Origin: Sphingomonas sp.
Lineage (GTDB): Bacteria; Pseudomonadota; Alphaproteobacteria; Sphingomonadales; Sphingomonadaceae
Reading direction: 5' to 3'
Length of the DNA: 55,814 nt
Assembly: GCF_026460985.1 (NCBI RefSeq)
Contig: NZ_JAPKNM010000076.1
Location: 1-55,814, forward strand
Numbering within the stretch: the first letter of the stretch is position 1; every line of letters starts with the position of its first letter. Positions 16,725-25,441 of this stretch are shown here, piece by piece. The notes under the pieces were generated by a model. It was not told where the DNA came from and ran no database searches. It worked only from the letters and a program-made list of their open reading frames with translations. The translations under genes were made by a program, and so were the position numbers.

Positions 16725-18821
16725 ATGTCGCTCAATCACATCCTCGGATCCGCGGTTTCCGGCCTGGCAGCAGCCCAGGCCGGACTCCGCTCGGTCTCGA
16801 ACAACATCGCCAATGTCGGCGTGGCGGGTTATGCGCGCGAGCGCGTCAACCTCACCACCGGCGTGGTCTCGGGCCAGGTGGCCGGCGTCGTGGTGGGAGA
16901 GCCCAGCCGCGTTGCCGACCGCTTCCTCGAGGCGAATGTCTATCGCCGCGCGGGCGACTATGGCCGCGCGGACGTCACCGCCAGCTATCTCGACCGGCTC
17001 CAGTCGCTGCTCGGCGAGCCCGGCGCGGCCTCGGGCCTGCCGGCACGGCTCGACGCGATCACGGCGTCGGCCGTGGCGATGACCGGCTCGCAATCCTCCG
17101 CCCAGACCGTCGCGGTGTTCACCTCCGACGTGCAGGACGCGATCGATTCGATGCAGCAGCTCGAAACCGACGTGGCCGGGCTGCGCGGCGACGTCGAATC
17201 CGAGGTTGGCTATTCGGTCGACAAGATCAACAGCCTGCTGAGCCGTATCCACGACCTCAACGCCACGGTCGCCCAGGCGACCGGGCTCGGCAAGAATGTC
17301 GGCGGCGCCGCCGACCAGCGGATGAGCGCGATCGAGGAGCTGAGCAGCCTCATCTCGGTCAACGTCCGCGAACAGCCCGATGGCCGCGTCTCGATCGAGA
17401 CCGCGAACGGCGCGGTGCTGCTCGACAAGAAGCTGCGCCAGCTTTCCTATCCCAATTCGGGGCTCGGCGCCTCGCAGCCTATCTACCCGAACATCGAGAT
17501 CCGCTTCGCCGAGGACAGCGGCGCGATGGGCGCGGCGACGGGCGAGAAGCTCGATTCCGCGGCTGTCGGCGGCAAGCTGGGCGGGCTGCTCGATCTGCGC
17601 GATCGCGCGCTGCCGGCCTTTTCCGAACAGATGGGCGTGCTCTTCTCCGGGCTTTCCGAGGCGCTCAACGCAGTCTCGAACGCCGGCACCACCGTGCCGC
17701 CGCCCGCGAGCCTGAACGGCCGCCAGACGGGGCTGATCGGCACCGACCGGCTCGGCTTCACCGGCGCGGCGACCTTCGCCGTCACCAAGGCCGACGGGAC
17801 GCTGGTCGCCAAGACCAGCGTGGACTTCGACGCGATGCCGGCGGGTGCGACGATCGACGACATGGTCGCCGCGATCAACGCCGGGCTGGGCAGCGCGGGC
17901 ACCGCGAGCTTCACCGACGGCAAGTTGAGCATCACGGCTAGCGGTGCGGGCAACGGCGTCGTCGTCGCGCAGAACGAGACCAATCCGAGCGCGCGCGCCG
18001 GGGTGGGCGTCTCGCAATATTTCGGCTTGAACGACTTCGTCCGCAGCGATTCAAGCACGCTGGTCCCCTCGGGTCTCGCAACCGGCGACCCCCATGGCTT
18101 CGCTGCGGGCGAAACCGCGCAGATCGTGTTGCGCGATACCACCGGGCGCGCCCTGACCAGCTATACGCTGACGCCGGCCGCGGGCGGCACGGTGGGCGAC
18201 CTCGTCACCGAGCTCAACGCCAGTCCGCTGGGCGATTTCGGCGATTTCAGCCTCGACGATCGCGGCCGCATGCGCTTCGAGCCCTCGGCCTCGCTGTCGG
18301 GCGCGACGCTCTCGATCCCGTCGGATTCGACCGACCGTTATGGCTCGGGGCTGGGATTCTCGACCATGCTCGGCCTCACCGGCGCCTCGAGCGGGCTGGG
18401 CGATGCGCAGGTGCGCCCCGCCGTCCTAGCCAGTCCCGGCCAGCTGCCGCTCGCGCGGCTGCAGGAAAGCGCGGCGGTCGGCGCCAAGGCGCTCGGCGCC
18501 GGCGATACCCGCGGCGCGACCGCCTTCGTCGACAAGCTCGGCGCGGCGCTCGATCTCGGCAAGGACGGGGTGACCACGCTCGAGCGCTTCTCGAGCCTGC
18601 TGCTCGGCCGCACCGGGCTCGAGGCGAGCCAGGCGAATGACAATCTGCTCGACGCCTCGGCGCGGCGCGACGACGCCGTCAACCGGCGCGACAGCTTCTC
18701 GGGGGTCAACATCGACGAGGAGCTCGCGCAGATGGTGGTGCTGCAGAACAGCTATTCGGCCGCCGCGCGCGTGATCTCCACCACGTCGGAAATGTACGAC
18801 ACCCTTCTCAACATGGTCTGA
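16725..18821 (+). CDS. flgK: Hook-filament junction protein FlgK (HAP1)
   Basis: 698 aa. It is the first junction protein between hook and filament. The N-terminus (LNHILGSAVSGLAAAQAGLRSVSNNIANVGVAGYARERV) and the C-terminus (GVNIDEELAQMVVLQNSYSAAARVISTTSEMYDTLLNMV) match FlgK. A long variable middle (about residues 330-560) contains beta-rich repeats such as DTTGRALTSYTLTPAAGGT. It lies 25 bases after flgE and 11 bases before flgL. Confidence 0.94.
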   Translation: MSLNHILGSAVSGLAAAQAGLRSVSNNIANVGVAGYARERVNLTTGVVSGQVAGVVVGEPSRVADRFLEANVYRRAGDYGRADVTASYLDRLQSLLGEPGAASGLPARLDAITASAVAMTGSQSSAQTVAVFTSDVQDAIDSMQQLETDVAGLRGDVESEVGYSVDKINSLLSRIHDLNATVAQATGLGKNVGGAADQRMSAIEELSSLISVNVREQPDGRVSIETANGAVLLDKKLRQLSYPNSGLGASQPIYPNIEIRFAEDSGAMGAATGEKLDSAAVGGKLGGLLDLRDRALPAFSEQMGVLFSGLSEALNAVSNAGTTVPPPASLNGRQTGLIGTDRLGFTGAATFAVTKADGTLVAKTSVDFDAMPAGATIDDMVAAINAGLGSAGTASFTDGKLSITASGAGNGVVVAQNETNPSARAGVGVSQYFGLNDFVRSDSSTLVPSGLATGDPHGFAAGETAQIVLRDTTGRALTSYTLTPAAGGTVGDLVTELNASPLGDFGDFSLDDRGRMRFEPSASLSGATLSIPSDSTDRYGSGLGFSTMLGLTGASSGLGDAQVRPAVLASPGQLPLARLQESAAVGAKALGAGDTRGATAFVDKLGAALDLGKDGVTTLERFSSLLLGRTGLEASQANDNLLDASARRDDAVNRRDSFSGVNIDEELAQMVVLQNSYSAAARVISTTSEMYDTLLNMV

Positions 18822-18832
18822 TCGGAGCCCTT

Positions 18833-19741
18833 ATGTCTCGCGTAGCCACCATCCCGCTCCAGCGCACCATGTCCAGCGCCATCCAGCGTTCGCAGGAGAA
18901 GCTGGCGATCACCCAGCAGCGCCTCTCCACCGGCAAGAAGGCGGCGGACTTCGCCGATCTCGGCACCGAGACGGTCCGCAACCTCTCCGCGCACAGCCTG
19001 CTCGCCCGCCAGGACGCGCAGTCGACCGTCGCCAAGCGCGTCGGCACCACGCTGTCGCTTTACCAGGGCCATCTGGAGAGCATCGAATCCGCGACCAGCG
19101 ACCTGAAGTCGCAGATCCTCACCGCGGTCGGCACCGGCAAGGCCGCCGGCCTGCAGGAGGCGATCGAGACCGCGTTCAGCCAGTATCGCAACTCGCTCAA
19201 CGGCGCCGAGGGCGGCACCCCGCTATTCGGCGGCTCGCAGACCGACGGCAATCCCTTCGTTCCCGACACGCTCGCCGACACCGCGACCATGCCGGCCTCG
19301 GCCGCGTTCCGCGACGACGGCGTGCGCTCGAGCGCGCGCGTCGCCGACGGGGTCGACGTGACCTACGGCATCAGCGCGGGCAGCGTCGGCAAGGATCTCT
19401 ACGCCGCGTTCCAGACGCTGGCGCAGGCCGGCACGATCGGCGAGACGCCGACCGCCGCGCAGCTCACCGCGCTGCAGAATGCGGTGGGCCAGCTCGAGAC
19501 CGGGCTCGGCAGCCTGCGCACCGTCAACGCCGACAATGGCCGCAAGCAGGTCCAGGTCGAGACGCTGACCACGCGCGGCGAGCAGCGCTCGCTGCTGCTC
19601 GAGAGCGTGATCGAAACCAACGAGGACGCCGATCTCGGTCAGGTCGCAATCGACCTCGCGCAGCAGAAGACGATGCTGCAGGCGAGCTATTCGGTCTTCT
19701 CGCAGCTCTCCGACCTGAGCCTGGTGAGCTACATCCGGTAA
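18833..19741 (+). CDS. flgL: Hook-filament junction protein FlgL (HAP3)
   Basis: 302 aa, flagellin-like in both ends: MSSAIQRSQEKLAITQQRLSTGKKAADFADLG at the start and LGQVAIDLAQQKTMLQASYSVFSQLSDLSLVSYIR at the end. It forms the second junction ring on which the flagellin filament starts. A plain flagellin call is unlikely because the gene follows flgK by 11 bases and a separate flagellin gene lies at 30565. A strong terminator follows. Confidence 0.9.
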   Translation: MSRVATIPLQRTMSSAIQRSQEKLAITQQRLSTGKKAADFADLGTETVRNLSAHSLLARQDAQSTVAKRVGTTLSLYQGHLESIESATSDLKSQILTAVGTGKAAGLQEAIETAFSQYRNSLNGAEGGTPLFGGSQTDGNPFVPDTLADTATMPASAAFRDDGVRSSARVADGVDVTYGISAGSVGKDLYAAFQTLAQAGTIGETPTAAQLTALQNAVGQLETGLGSLRTVNADNGRKQVQVETLTTRGEQRSLLLESVIETNEDADLGQVAIDLAQQKTMLQASYSVFSQLSDLSLVSYIR

Positions 19742-19777
19742 ACGGGTCACCCCCTCGGGTCGGCGGGGATCATTACG

Positions 19778-19808
19778 AAAGGGCTGCCGCGCGCGGTGGC
19801 CCTTTTTT
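19778..19808 (+). terminator. Terminator after flgL
   Basis: The stem GGGCTGCCG/CGGTGGCCC (two G-T wobbles) flanked by AAA is followed by six T. It lies about 40 bases after the flgL stop. Confidence 0.85.
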
Positions 19809-19835
19809 GCGCGCGGCGCCACCCAAGAGACCATC

Positions 19836-19855
19836 ATCCCGGCGAAGGCCGGGAT
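19836..19855. repeat. REP-like palindrome
   Basis: ATCCCGGC-gaag-GCCGGGAT, perfect 8-bp stem; same family as 4716-4736 and 19942-19963. Confidence 0.7.
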
Positions 19856-19941
19856 CCACTCCTCCACCCGCTGGCACGAAGCGCCTCAAGCCGCACATTC
19901 TCAGCGCCGTCCGTGCGGGATTTCGCCCATCAGCATAGTGG

Positions 19942-19963
19942 ACCCCGGCACTTCGGCCGGGGT
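19942..19963. repeat. REP-like palindrome
   Basis: ACCCCGGC-acttcg-GCCGGGGT, perfect 8-bp stem. With the unit at 19836 it fills the gap between the convergent flgL and TPR-protein genes. Confidence 0.7.
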
Positions 19964-19991
19964 GACGATATCTTGCTTCTGCTGGCCGCGC

Positions 19992-21758
19992 CTACGAAGC
20001 CGCGTCGAGCAGGTCGCCGATCGCGCCGGCAGGGCTCGCCTGGGGGATGGCGGTCATCGCGGCGCCGATCGCGGCGGGATCGATGCTGGCGACCTTGCGC
20101 GTCAGCACGTCGAACGCCTGGCTGCTGGGGAGCGTCTTGAACGCCGCGGCATAGCGCGCGCGGAGCGCTTCGAGCTGGTCCTCGCGGCCGAGCATCGCCA
20201 GCGCCACGGCCTGGCGCAGCACCGCGGCCTGGGCGGGCTCGCTCAGGCCCTTGGGGGCGGGGAGGGCGTTCTCGGTGACGAAGCTGCCCCAGTCCTTGAC
20301 CTGCCAGCGCATCTCGGCGCGGATCGCGGCCGCGTCGGGCAGGCCTTCGAGCGCGGCGTTGGCCGCGTCGATCTTGCCGAGGCGGTGGAGCGCGACGGCC
20401 TCCACGCGCTTGCGGTCCTGGCGCATCGCGGGGGAATAGCTGGGCTGCTCGGTCGTGCGGATCGCCTCGAGCGCGCGATCGGGGCGGCCGGCGAGGATGT
20501 GGAGCGCGGCGACCTTGATCGAGAGCGGACCCTGGGCGACGTCCTGCGCGCGCTGGGTCAGCTGGTATTCCAGCAGCTCGGCGGCGCGGGCGTAGAGCGA
20601 GGCGTCCTGGAGCCGGCCGGCGAGGCGCATCACGAGCGCGTCGCCTTCGCCGCCCGCCGGGGCGAGCTCGCGATAATCCCAATAGAGCCCGGCGGCCTCG
20701 GCGAGCGGGACGCCGCTGTCGGCGGCGAGCGCCGCGGAGAGCGCCGCCTGGAGCTCGGCGAGCATCGGCCCGGCCTTCGCGCCGAGCTTGAAATAGCGGA
20801 TCAGCGCGGCGCCGGCGCGGAGCTGGCCGCGCAAATCGTGCGCTTCGTTGGCGAGGTGGAGCTGGATCTCGAGCGCGCGCTGCTCGACCGCGTCGCCGCG
20901 CCAGCCGAAGCGCAGTGCGTCGAGCTGCTTGATCGCGTCAGCGGGGGAGAGGCTGTGCGTGGCGAGTCCGGCCTCGATCATGCCCAGCCTGGCGTTGGCT
21001 CGTACCGCGGAATCGCCGTTGCGTGCCGCGCGGTCGAGGCGAAGGCGCCCGCCCGGGACATCGCCGGTGGCGACGAGCGCGCGGCCGCGAAGGACATTGG
21101 CTTCGGCGTTCCGGTCGCCGAACAGCTTGAGCCAGGCGAGTGCCGGCTCCGGCCGGCCGGAGTCGATCGCGGCGCCGGCGGCTGCGAGCACGAAGGGCGC
21201 GCGCGCCTCGGCACCGCGGCCGTTGATCGCGGGGAGCGCGCAATTGACCTGGCGCACGGCGTCCAGCGCGGCGCCGGCATGCGCGAGCGCGCGCATCCGC
21301 CAGGCGCAGGCCTCGGGATTGGCGGCCAATTCGTCGGCGGCGAGCGCCGAGACGGCCTCCTCGTCGTGACCGACGAGCGTCAGCGCGACGCCGCGGGCGA
21401 GGAGGAAGGGAGCGACGAGGCCCAGGTCGCGGTCGCTCGACAGCATCACGTCGAGCACGCCGAGCGCCTCCGCGCCGCGATTCTCGGCGATCAGGCCGAG
21501 CGCATAGCTCCAGCGGTGCTGCTGGCGGTTCTCCGGGCGCGCGGCGGCGAGCAGCGCCCAGCCGGCCTCGCCGGTCTCGCCGTGCCAGCCCGAGGCGCCG
21601 GTGATCATCGGCATCTGCGCGAGGTCGGCGGCGAAGGGGGGCAGCGTCGCGGCGGCGGCATTGACCGCGGGCCCGGCGACGGGCGCGGCATTATGGGGCG
21701 CCGGGTGCGGAGTCGCAGCGGCGGTGCCGGCGATCAGGGCAATCAGTGCGCTGCGCAT
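19992..21758 (-). CDS. Exported alpha-solenoid (TPR-like) protein of unknown role
   Basis: 588 aa. An N-terminal signal-like segment (MRSALIALIAGTAAA) is followed by many repeating helical pairs rich in Ala and Leu (for example ALGVLDVMLSSDRDLGLVAPFLLARGVAL and RALEAIRTTEQPSYSPAMRQDR), typical of TPR or Sel1-like scaffolds. Such proteins often serve as assembly scaffolds. It is translationally coupled to the 96-aa membrane protein gene upstream (ATGA overlap), so the two probably act together in the envelope. The operon lies inside the flagellar cluster, so a motility role is likely but unproven. Confidence 0.65.
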   Translation of the reverse strand: MRSALIALIAGTAAATPHPAPHNAAPVAGPAVNAAAATLPPFAADLAQMPMITGASGWHGETGEAGWALLAAARPENRQQHRWSYALGLIAENRGAEALGVLDVMLSSDRDLGLVAPFLLARGVALTLVGHDEEAVSALAADELAANPEACAWRMRALAHAGAALDAVRQVNCALPAINGRGAEARAPFVLAAAGAAIDSGRPEPALAWLKLFGDRNAEANVLRGRALVATGDVPGGRLRLDRAARNGDSAVRANARLGMIEAGLATHSLSPADAIKQLDALRFGWRGDAVEQRALEIQLHLANEAHDLRGQLRAGAALIRYFKLGAKAGPMLAELQAALSAALAADSGVPLAEAAGLYWDYRELAPAGGEGDALVMRLAGRLQDASLYARAAELLEYQLTQRAQDVAQGPLSIKVAALHILAGRPDRALEAIRTTEQPSYSPAMRQDRKRVEAVALHRLGKIDAANAALEGLPDAAAIRAEMRWQVKDWGSFVTENALPAPKGLSEPAQAAVLRQAVALAMLGREDQLEALRARYAAAFKTLPSSQAFDVLTRKVASIDPAAIGAAMTAIPQASPAGAIGDLLDAAS

Positions 21759-22048
21759 CAGCCGAGCCCGAGCGGGCGAACGACGGCAACGAGAACCCCG
21801 CCCGCCGCGCAGGCGAGCAGGAAGAGCCCGGCGGGAAGCAGGGGCAGGCGCTTGTCCTCCACGACGGCAGCAGCGGCAGAGGTAGAGGCAGCCGTAGCGA
21901 CGCCTGCGAGCGGGCGCGCGCTCCCGTCGATCGCGACGGTGTTGGCGGTGCCCTCGATCGTCGTCGCATCGCCGCGACGGCGCTGGAAGTCGGCCGGATC
22001 CTGGACGACGCGCATCCTGCCCGGACGTTGATCGTGACTCACTGACAC
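21758..22048 (-). CDS. Small single-pass membrane protein of unknown function
   Basis: 96 aa. A charged N-terminal part (RMRVVQDPADFQRRRGD) and a threonine/alanine-rich linker precede one C-terminal hydrophobic helix (LPAGLFLLACAAGGVLVAVV). It would be anchored with the N-terminus in the cytoplasm or exposed. The start is uncertain: GTG 22048, GTG 22042 or ATG 22015 are in frame, and AGAGG favours one of the GTG codons. The stop overlaps the start of the TPR gene. No homologue recognised. Confidence 0.55.
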   Translation of the reverse strand: MSVSHDQRPGRMRVVQDPADFQRRRGDATTIEGTANTVAIDGSARPLAGVATAASTSAAAAVVEDKRLPLLPAGLFLLACAAGGVLVAVVRPLGLG

Positions 22049-22070
22049 ACCCTCTGGCTCATTTCATTCT

Positions 22071-22080
22071 ATTATAGAGG
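22071..22080. promoter_or_regulatory. CTATAAT element in a divergent promoter region
   Basis: The minus strand reads CCTCTATAATAGA ahead of the TPR operon; the plus strand reads TCTATTATAGAGG ahead of the gene at 22121. The near-palindrome could serve both directions. Confidence 0.45.
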
Positions 22081-22120
22081 CATGGGGCGCACTCGACCGC
22101 CCGAGCCACGGAGTTTTGAC

Positions 22121-22534
22121 GTGCGTAACAGTCTCGCCGCGCTCGCGCTGACCACGGCGCTGGTGCCCTTTCCGGGCGGCGGCGGCGCACAGGCGTCCGG
22201 CGGCGGCAGCAGCTCGCGTGGCAGCCTAAACTTCGTTCCGATGGAAGAAGTGACCGTACCGATCATCGAGGCGGACCGCGTCGCCGGACGCATGCGCGTC
22301 AAGCTTGTGCTCGAGGCGAGCACCGGCGAAGTCTTCGCCAAGGCCCGGGCGGAGATGCCCCGGCTGCGCGAGGCGACGATCGCCGCCGCGCTCGAATTCG
22401 CGCGGATCAACGCGTCCAGCATGCGCGCGATCGATGCGGGCAAGCTCGATCACGACCTCAATGCCGCCTTGCGGATAGCCGAACCCGGGCTTTCGCGCGT
22501 GCTCATCGTCGAAGTCGCCGCCAGCCACAGCTGA
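22121..22534 (+). CDS. Small exported protein, possibly FliL-like
   Basis: 137 aa from GTG 22121, chosen because GGAG lies upstream and the first residues then form a signal peptide (MRNSLAALALTTALVPF). The mature part has VPMEEVTVPIIEADRVAGRMRVKLVLEA, an amphipathic helix with several Arg, and a C-terminal strand LSRVLIVEVAA. The strand-helix-strand order recalls the periplasmic domain of FliL, but similarity is weak. It is read divergently from the TPR operon. Function unknown. Confidence 0.6.
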   Translation: MRNSLAALALTTALVPFPGGGGAQASGGGSSSRGSLNFVPMEEVTVPIIEADRVAGRMRVKLVLEASTGEVFAKARAEMPRLREATIAAALEFARINASSMRAIDAGKLDHDLNAALRIAEPGLSRVLIVEVAASHS

Positions 22535-22568
22535 GGCGGCCGCCGCCGCTGCGTCGCGCGGCGGTCGG

Positions 22569-22602
22569 GCTTCGTCGCGGCGCGCTCGCTCCGCGACGAA
22601 GC
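22569..22602. repeat. 12-bp perfect inverted repeat
   Basis: GCTTCGTCGCGG (22569-22580) and CCGCGACGAAGC (22591-22602) with a 10-base loop lie between two plus-strand genes. There is no T-run, so a pause, processing or rho-dependent site is as likely as termination. Confidence 0.6.
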
Positions 22603-22643
22603 GGCGCACAGAGCCTCGCATCATTTCGATGCGGGAGGCGAAG

Positions 22644-23342
22644 GTGCGCAGCGTTGGTTTCTTGGGGATGGTCGCAGTGACGATGGCGATGGCGGGCTGC
22701 GCCGAGCCGAGCCAGGCGCAAACCGCCGAACCCTGGGTCCTCAAGGGCCGCGTGGTCGACGAGCAGGGGCGGCCGGTGGCGCGCGCCAAGATCCTCGCCG
22801 ACAACGAGCTCCTCTACAATAGCTACGCCAGCGGCACGACGGGGGCGGACGGCCGCTACCGGATCGTGCTGCCGCGCATCCATGTGACCTGGAATGCAAG
22901 CGGCAAGGCCGTTCGCACCGTCGCGGGCGAGAAGATCGAGACCGATCTCGCGCCCGACGACGAGGACAGCTTCGCCGGCAACCAGGGGGCGGTCCGCAAC
23001 TTCACGCTGCGCACTTCGGGGATGAAGGCCGACGGCACCGGCAGCTATGGCGCGTCGGTGGTCGTCTATACGCCGATCATGTCGGGGATCGATCCGCTCC
23101 AGGTCCAGCTCAGGTTCGAGCCGCTCGACGGCGGCGCGCCGTTCGCCGGCACCCCGGTGAGCACCGGCGACGGGCCGGCGGTGAAGGGCGTCGCGGTCAA
23201 TCGCTATCGCATCTCGGCGACGCTCGGCGGTCGTCCTCTCGGTATCCGCGTGCGGAACCAGGGGGCTTATGGCCGCTTCGTCGAGCCGCAGTTCACCAAG
23301 ATCATGAGCTCGCTCTACGAACTGTCGCTCGAAGTGAAGTGA
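22644..23342 (+). CDS. Lipoprotein with a carboxypeptidase-regulatory-like domain
   Basis: 232 aa from GTG 22644, preceded by GGGAGG at five bases; ATG 22629 would overlap that ribosome site. The signal peptide ends in a lipobox (AMAGC), so Cys is lipidated. The next stretch (WVLKGRVVDEQGRPVARAKILADN and GADGRYRIVLP) is a CarboxypepD_reg-like beta-sandwich, found in surface and adhesion proteins. The rest is beta-rich with no recognised motif. Its role in this cluster is unknown. Confidence 0.65.
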   Translation: MRSVGFLGMVAVTMAMAGCAEPSQAQTAEPWVLKGRVVDEQGRPVARAKILADNELLYNSYASGTTGADGRYRIVLPRIHVTWNASGKAVRTVAGEKIETDLAPDDEDSFAGNQGAVRNFTLRTSGMKADGTGSYGASVVVYTPIMSGIDPLQVQLRFEPLDGGAPFAGTPVSTGDGPAVKGVAVNRYRISATLGGRPLGIRVRNQGAYGRFVEPQFTKIMSSLYELSLEVK

Positions 23343-23412
23343 GTCCTGGCGTTATGATGGTGCCATGATGGCGCCCCGCGCCTGAACGGCGGGAAGCGGA
23401 CGCGACCTTCCT

Positions 23413-23438
23413 AGCCCCTCCCCTTCAGGGGAGGGGCT
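23413..23438. repeat. REP-like palindrome AGCCCCTCCCC/GGGGAGGGGCT
   Basis: Perfect 11-bp stem with a TTCA loop between convergent genes. The same core recurs at 55701-55722. It may also end transcription from either side. Confidence 0.75.
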
Positions 23439-23457
23439 TAATGGGCTTAGTGGCGCC

Positions 23458-24024
23458 TCAGCGCGCCGCGGTCTGGCGCTGCGGCTTGGGCGATACGGGG
23501 GCGGCGACCGCGGCGGCGCGCGCCGATTTGCGGGCGAGCGCCATGCTCAGCGCGGCGGCGCCCTTGGGGCTCATCGCTGCCATGATCATCGCGGTGGAGC
23601 GCTCGCGCATGCGCTGCGCGACCTTCATCTGCACTTCCATGTCGAGCTGCTCGAAGACCATTGCGGCGGCCTTGGGCTTCATCGCCTGGTAGATGCGGGC
23701 GAGCTCGTCGAACTGCGCCTCGGGCGGCTCGGCGGGGCCGGCGGCGCCTGCCGCCGAAGCCATTTCGGCTTCCTTCTGCCGCGCTTCGAGGTCCGCCTGC
23801 AGGCGCGCCTGCGCCGCCTTGGTCGCCTGCTCGCGCAGGTCGAGCCCGCGCTTGCGGCGCGCGGCGGCGGCGTCGCGCTCGGCGATATCCTGCTCGATCG
23901 AGCTGCCGAGCCGCGTCTTGGGCGCATTGTTCTGGGTGGCCTCAGACGCGATGGTCGAGGCGTTGGCGACGATCGCGAGCGCCGATGCGGCTGCGGTCAT
24001 CAGCAGGAGCGAGGGGCGGGCCAT
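23458..24024 (-). CDS. motE: MotE-like flagellar protein (MgtE N-domain type)
   Basis: 188 aa. One N-terminal hydrophobic segment (SLLLMTAAASALAIVANA) is followed by a long coiled coil (AERDAAAARRKRGLDLREQATKAAQARLQADLEARQKE, about residues 50-90) and a helical domain with YQAMKPKAAAMVFEQLDMEVQMKVAQRM, the MgtE-N signature. MotE in rhizobia is a periplasmic chaperone that stabilises MotC. It is the last gene of fliL-fliM-DUF6468-motE, overlapping the gene before it by ATGA. motC is not seen here, so the exact role may differ. Confidence 0.75.
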   Translation of the reverse strand: MARPSLLLMTAAASALAIVANASTIASEATQNNAPKTRLGSSIEQDIAERDAAAARRKRGLDLREQATKAAQARLQADLEARQKEAEMASAAGAAGPAEPPEAQFDELARIYQAMKPKAAAMVFEQLDMEVQMKVAQRMRERSTAMIMAAMSPKGAAALSMALARKSARAAAVAAPVSPKPQRQTAAR

Positions 24025-24419
24025 CAGGCGAGCTCGGCTTCGGGCTTGGGCTCGGCGTCCCCGCCTTCGCCTTCGGCTTCGTCGGCTTCCGACGAGCGGA
24101 CCACATTGGCGAGGCTGACGGCGTTGACCACGCGCTCGCAGGCAGCGTCGGCGATGCCGATCATGTCCGAGAGCTCGTCGCGAAGCCCGCGGGCCTGCTC
24201 GACGAGGCGGGCATGCTGGGCGCAATCGGTGCTGAGCGTCGCCTTCATCTCCGAGAGCACCGCGCGGGCGCCGACCGTCGCCTTTTCGAGCGCGGTCACG
24301 ACCTCGGTCAGCGCGCCGTCCTTCACGGTGCGCAGGCTCCGCATCATCCGCACGCTCTGCACGAGCACGGCCATGCAGAAGATCATCGTCAGCACATTGG
24401 CGAGAAGCGCGAAGCTCAT
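24024..24419 (-). CDS. DUF6468-type flagellar membrane protein
   Basis: 131 aa. One N-terminal membrane helix (FALLANVLTMIFCMAVLVQSVRMM) is followed by a helical cytoplasmic part and an acidic tail (SSEADEAEGEGGDAEPKPEAELA). It resembles the uncharacterised DUF6468 proteins found between fliM and motE-like genes in alphaproteobacteria. Overlaps by ATGA on both sides show tight coupling. Possible role in the C-ring/stator interface (inference). Confidence 0.65.
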   Translation of the reverse strand: MSFALLANVLTMIFCMAVLVQSVRMMRSLRTVKDGALTEVVTALEKATVGARAVLSEMKATLSTDCAQHARLVEQARGLRDELSDMIGIADAACERVVNAVSLANVVRSSEADEAEGEGGDAEPKPEAELA

Positions 24420-25441
24420 GCGTTCATCTTTCCGTGGGAGGAGACGTCGTTGACGAGGCGCACGGCGACCTTGCCGCGGCGCTGGCCGATCTGGGCCTGG
24501 GCGAGCGTGACGCCGCCGCAGGCCAGGTCGAGCGCGTCGTCGGGGCTCTTGTGGAGCGCGATGGTCTGGCCGACCTCGAGCGCCTTCAGCTCCGCGATCG
24601 CCATCGCCTTCTCGCCGAGCACGACATTGACGTCGACATTGGTCTTGCGGATCTCGGAAGCCATGTGCGCCTCCCAGATGCTGTCGCGGCCGCTCTTCTC
24701 GCCCATGAAGCGCTGGAGCAATTTGTGGCGAACGGGCTCGAGCGTCGCATAGGGGAAGACCAGGGTGAACTCGCCGCCGCGGCCGTCCATGTCGACGCGG
24801 AAGGTCGCGATCGCGCAGATGTTCGAGGTGCCGGCGATCGCGGCGAAGCGCGGATTGCTCTCGATGCGCTCCAGATCGATGTTGATCGGCTCGATCGGCT
24901 CGAACGCCGCAGCGAAGTCGCGCAGGGCGAGCTCGAGCATCCGCGAGACGAGGCCGGTCTCGATGGTGGTGAAGGCGCGACCGTCGATCAGCGTCGGCGA
25001 TCCACCGCCACGACCGCCGAGCAACGCGTCGACCACGGCATAGATCAGCCCGGATTCGACGGTGACGAGGCCGAAGCTCTCCCATTCCTGCACCTTGAAC
25101 ACGCCGACCATCGCGGGGAGGGCGACGCGGTTCATGAACTCGCCGAAGCGGATCGAGGTGACGTTCTCGAGGCTGACGTCGATCGCGTCCGAGGTGAGGT
25201 TGCGCATCGAGCTGGCGAAGGCGCGGACCACGCGGTCGCAGACCACTTCGAGCATCGGCAGACGCTCGTGGCTGATGACCTTGGACTCGATGACCGCGCG
25301 CAGGCCCTTCTTCTTCTCGACGGGGCCGCCGAGATCGCCGAACAGCGCGTCGATGTCCGCCTGGTCGAAGCGGACGTCGCCGTCGCCGCCGATCGGGGCG
25401 ATCGGGGGTTCGGGAAGGTCGAAATCGTCGAGATCGATCAT
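24416..25441 (-). CDS. fliM: Flagellar motor switch protein FliM
   Basis: 341 aa from ATG 25441, which overlaps the fliL stop. It forms the main wall of the C ring and binds phospho-CheY. The N-terminal peptide here is DLDDFDLPEPPIAP followed by LSQ-like DQADIDALFGDL. The middle (CheC-like) domain has SMRNLTSDAIDVSLENVTSIRFGEFMN and FKVQEWESFGLVTVESGLIYAVVDALLGG. The C-terminal SpoA domain includes DVNVVLGEKAMAIAELKALEVGQTIALH. The frame runs open further upstream but overlaps fliL. Typical length. Confidence 0.96.
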   Translation of the reverse strand: MIDLDDFDLPEPPIAPIGGDGDVRFDQADIDALFGDLGGPVEKKKGLRAVIESKVISHERLPMLEVVCDRVVRAFASSMRNLTSDAIDVSLENVTSIRFGEFMNRVALPAMVGVFKVQEWESFGLVTVESGLIYAVVDALLGGRGGGSPTLIDGRAFTTIETGLVSRMLELALRDFAAAFEPIEPINIDLERIESNPRFAAIAGTSNICAIATFRVDMDGRGGEFTLVFPYATLEPVRHKLLQRFMGEKSGRDSIWEAHMASEIRKTNVDVNVVLGEKAMAIAELKALEVGQTIALHKSPDDALDLACGGVTLAQAQIGQRRGKVAVRLVNDVSSHGKMNA

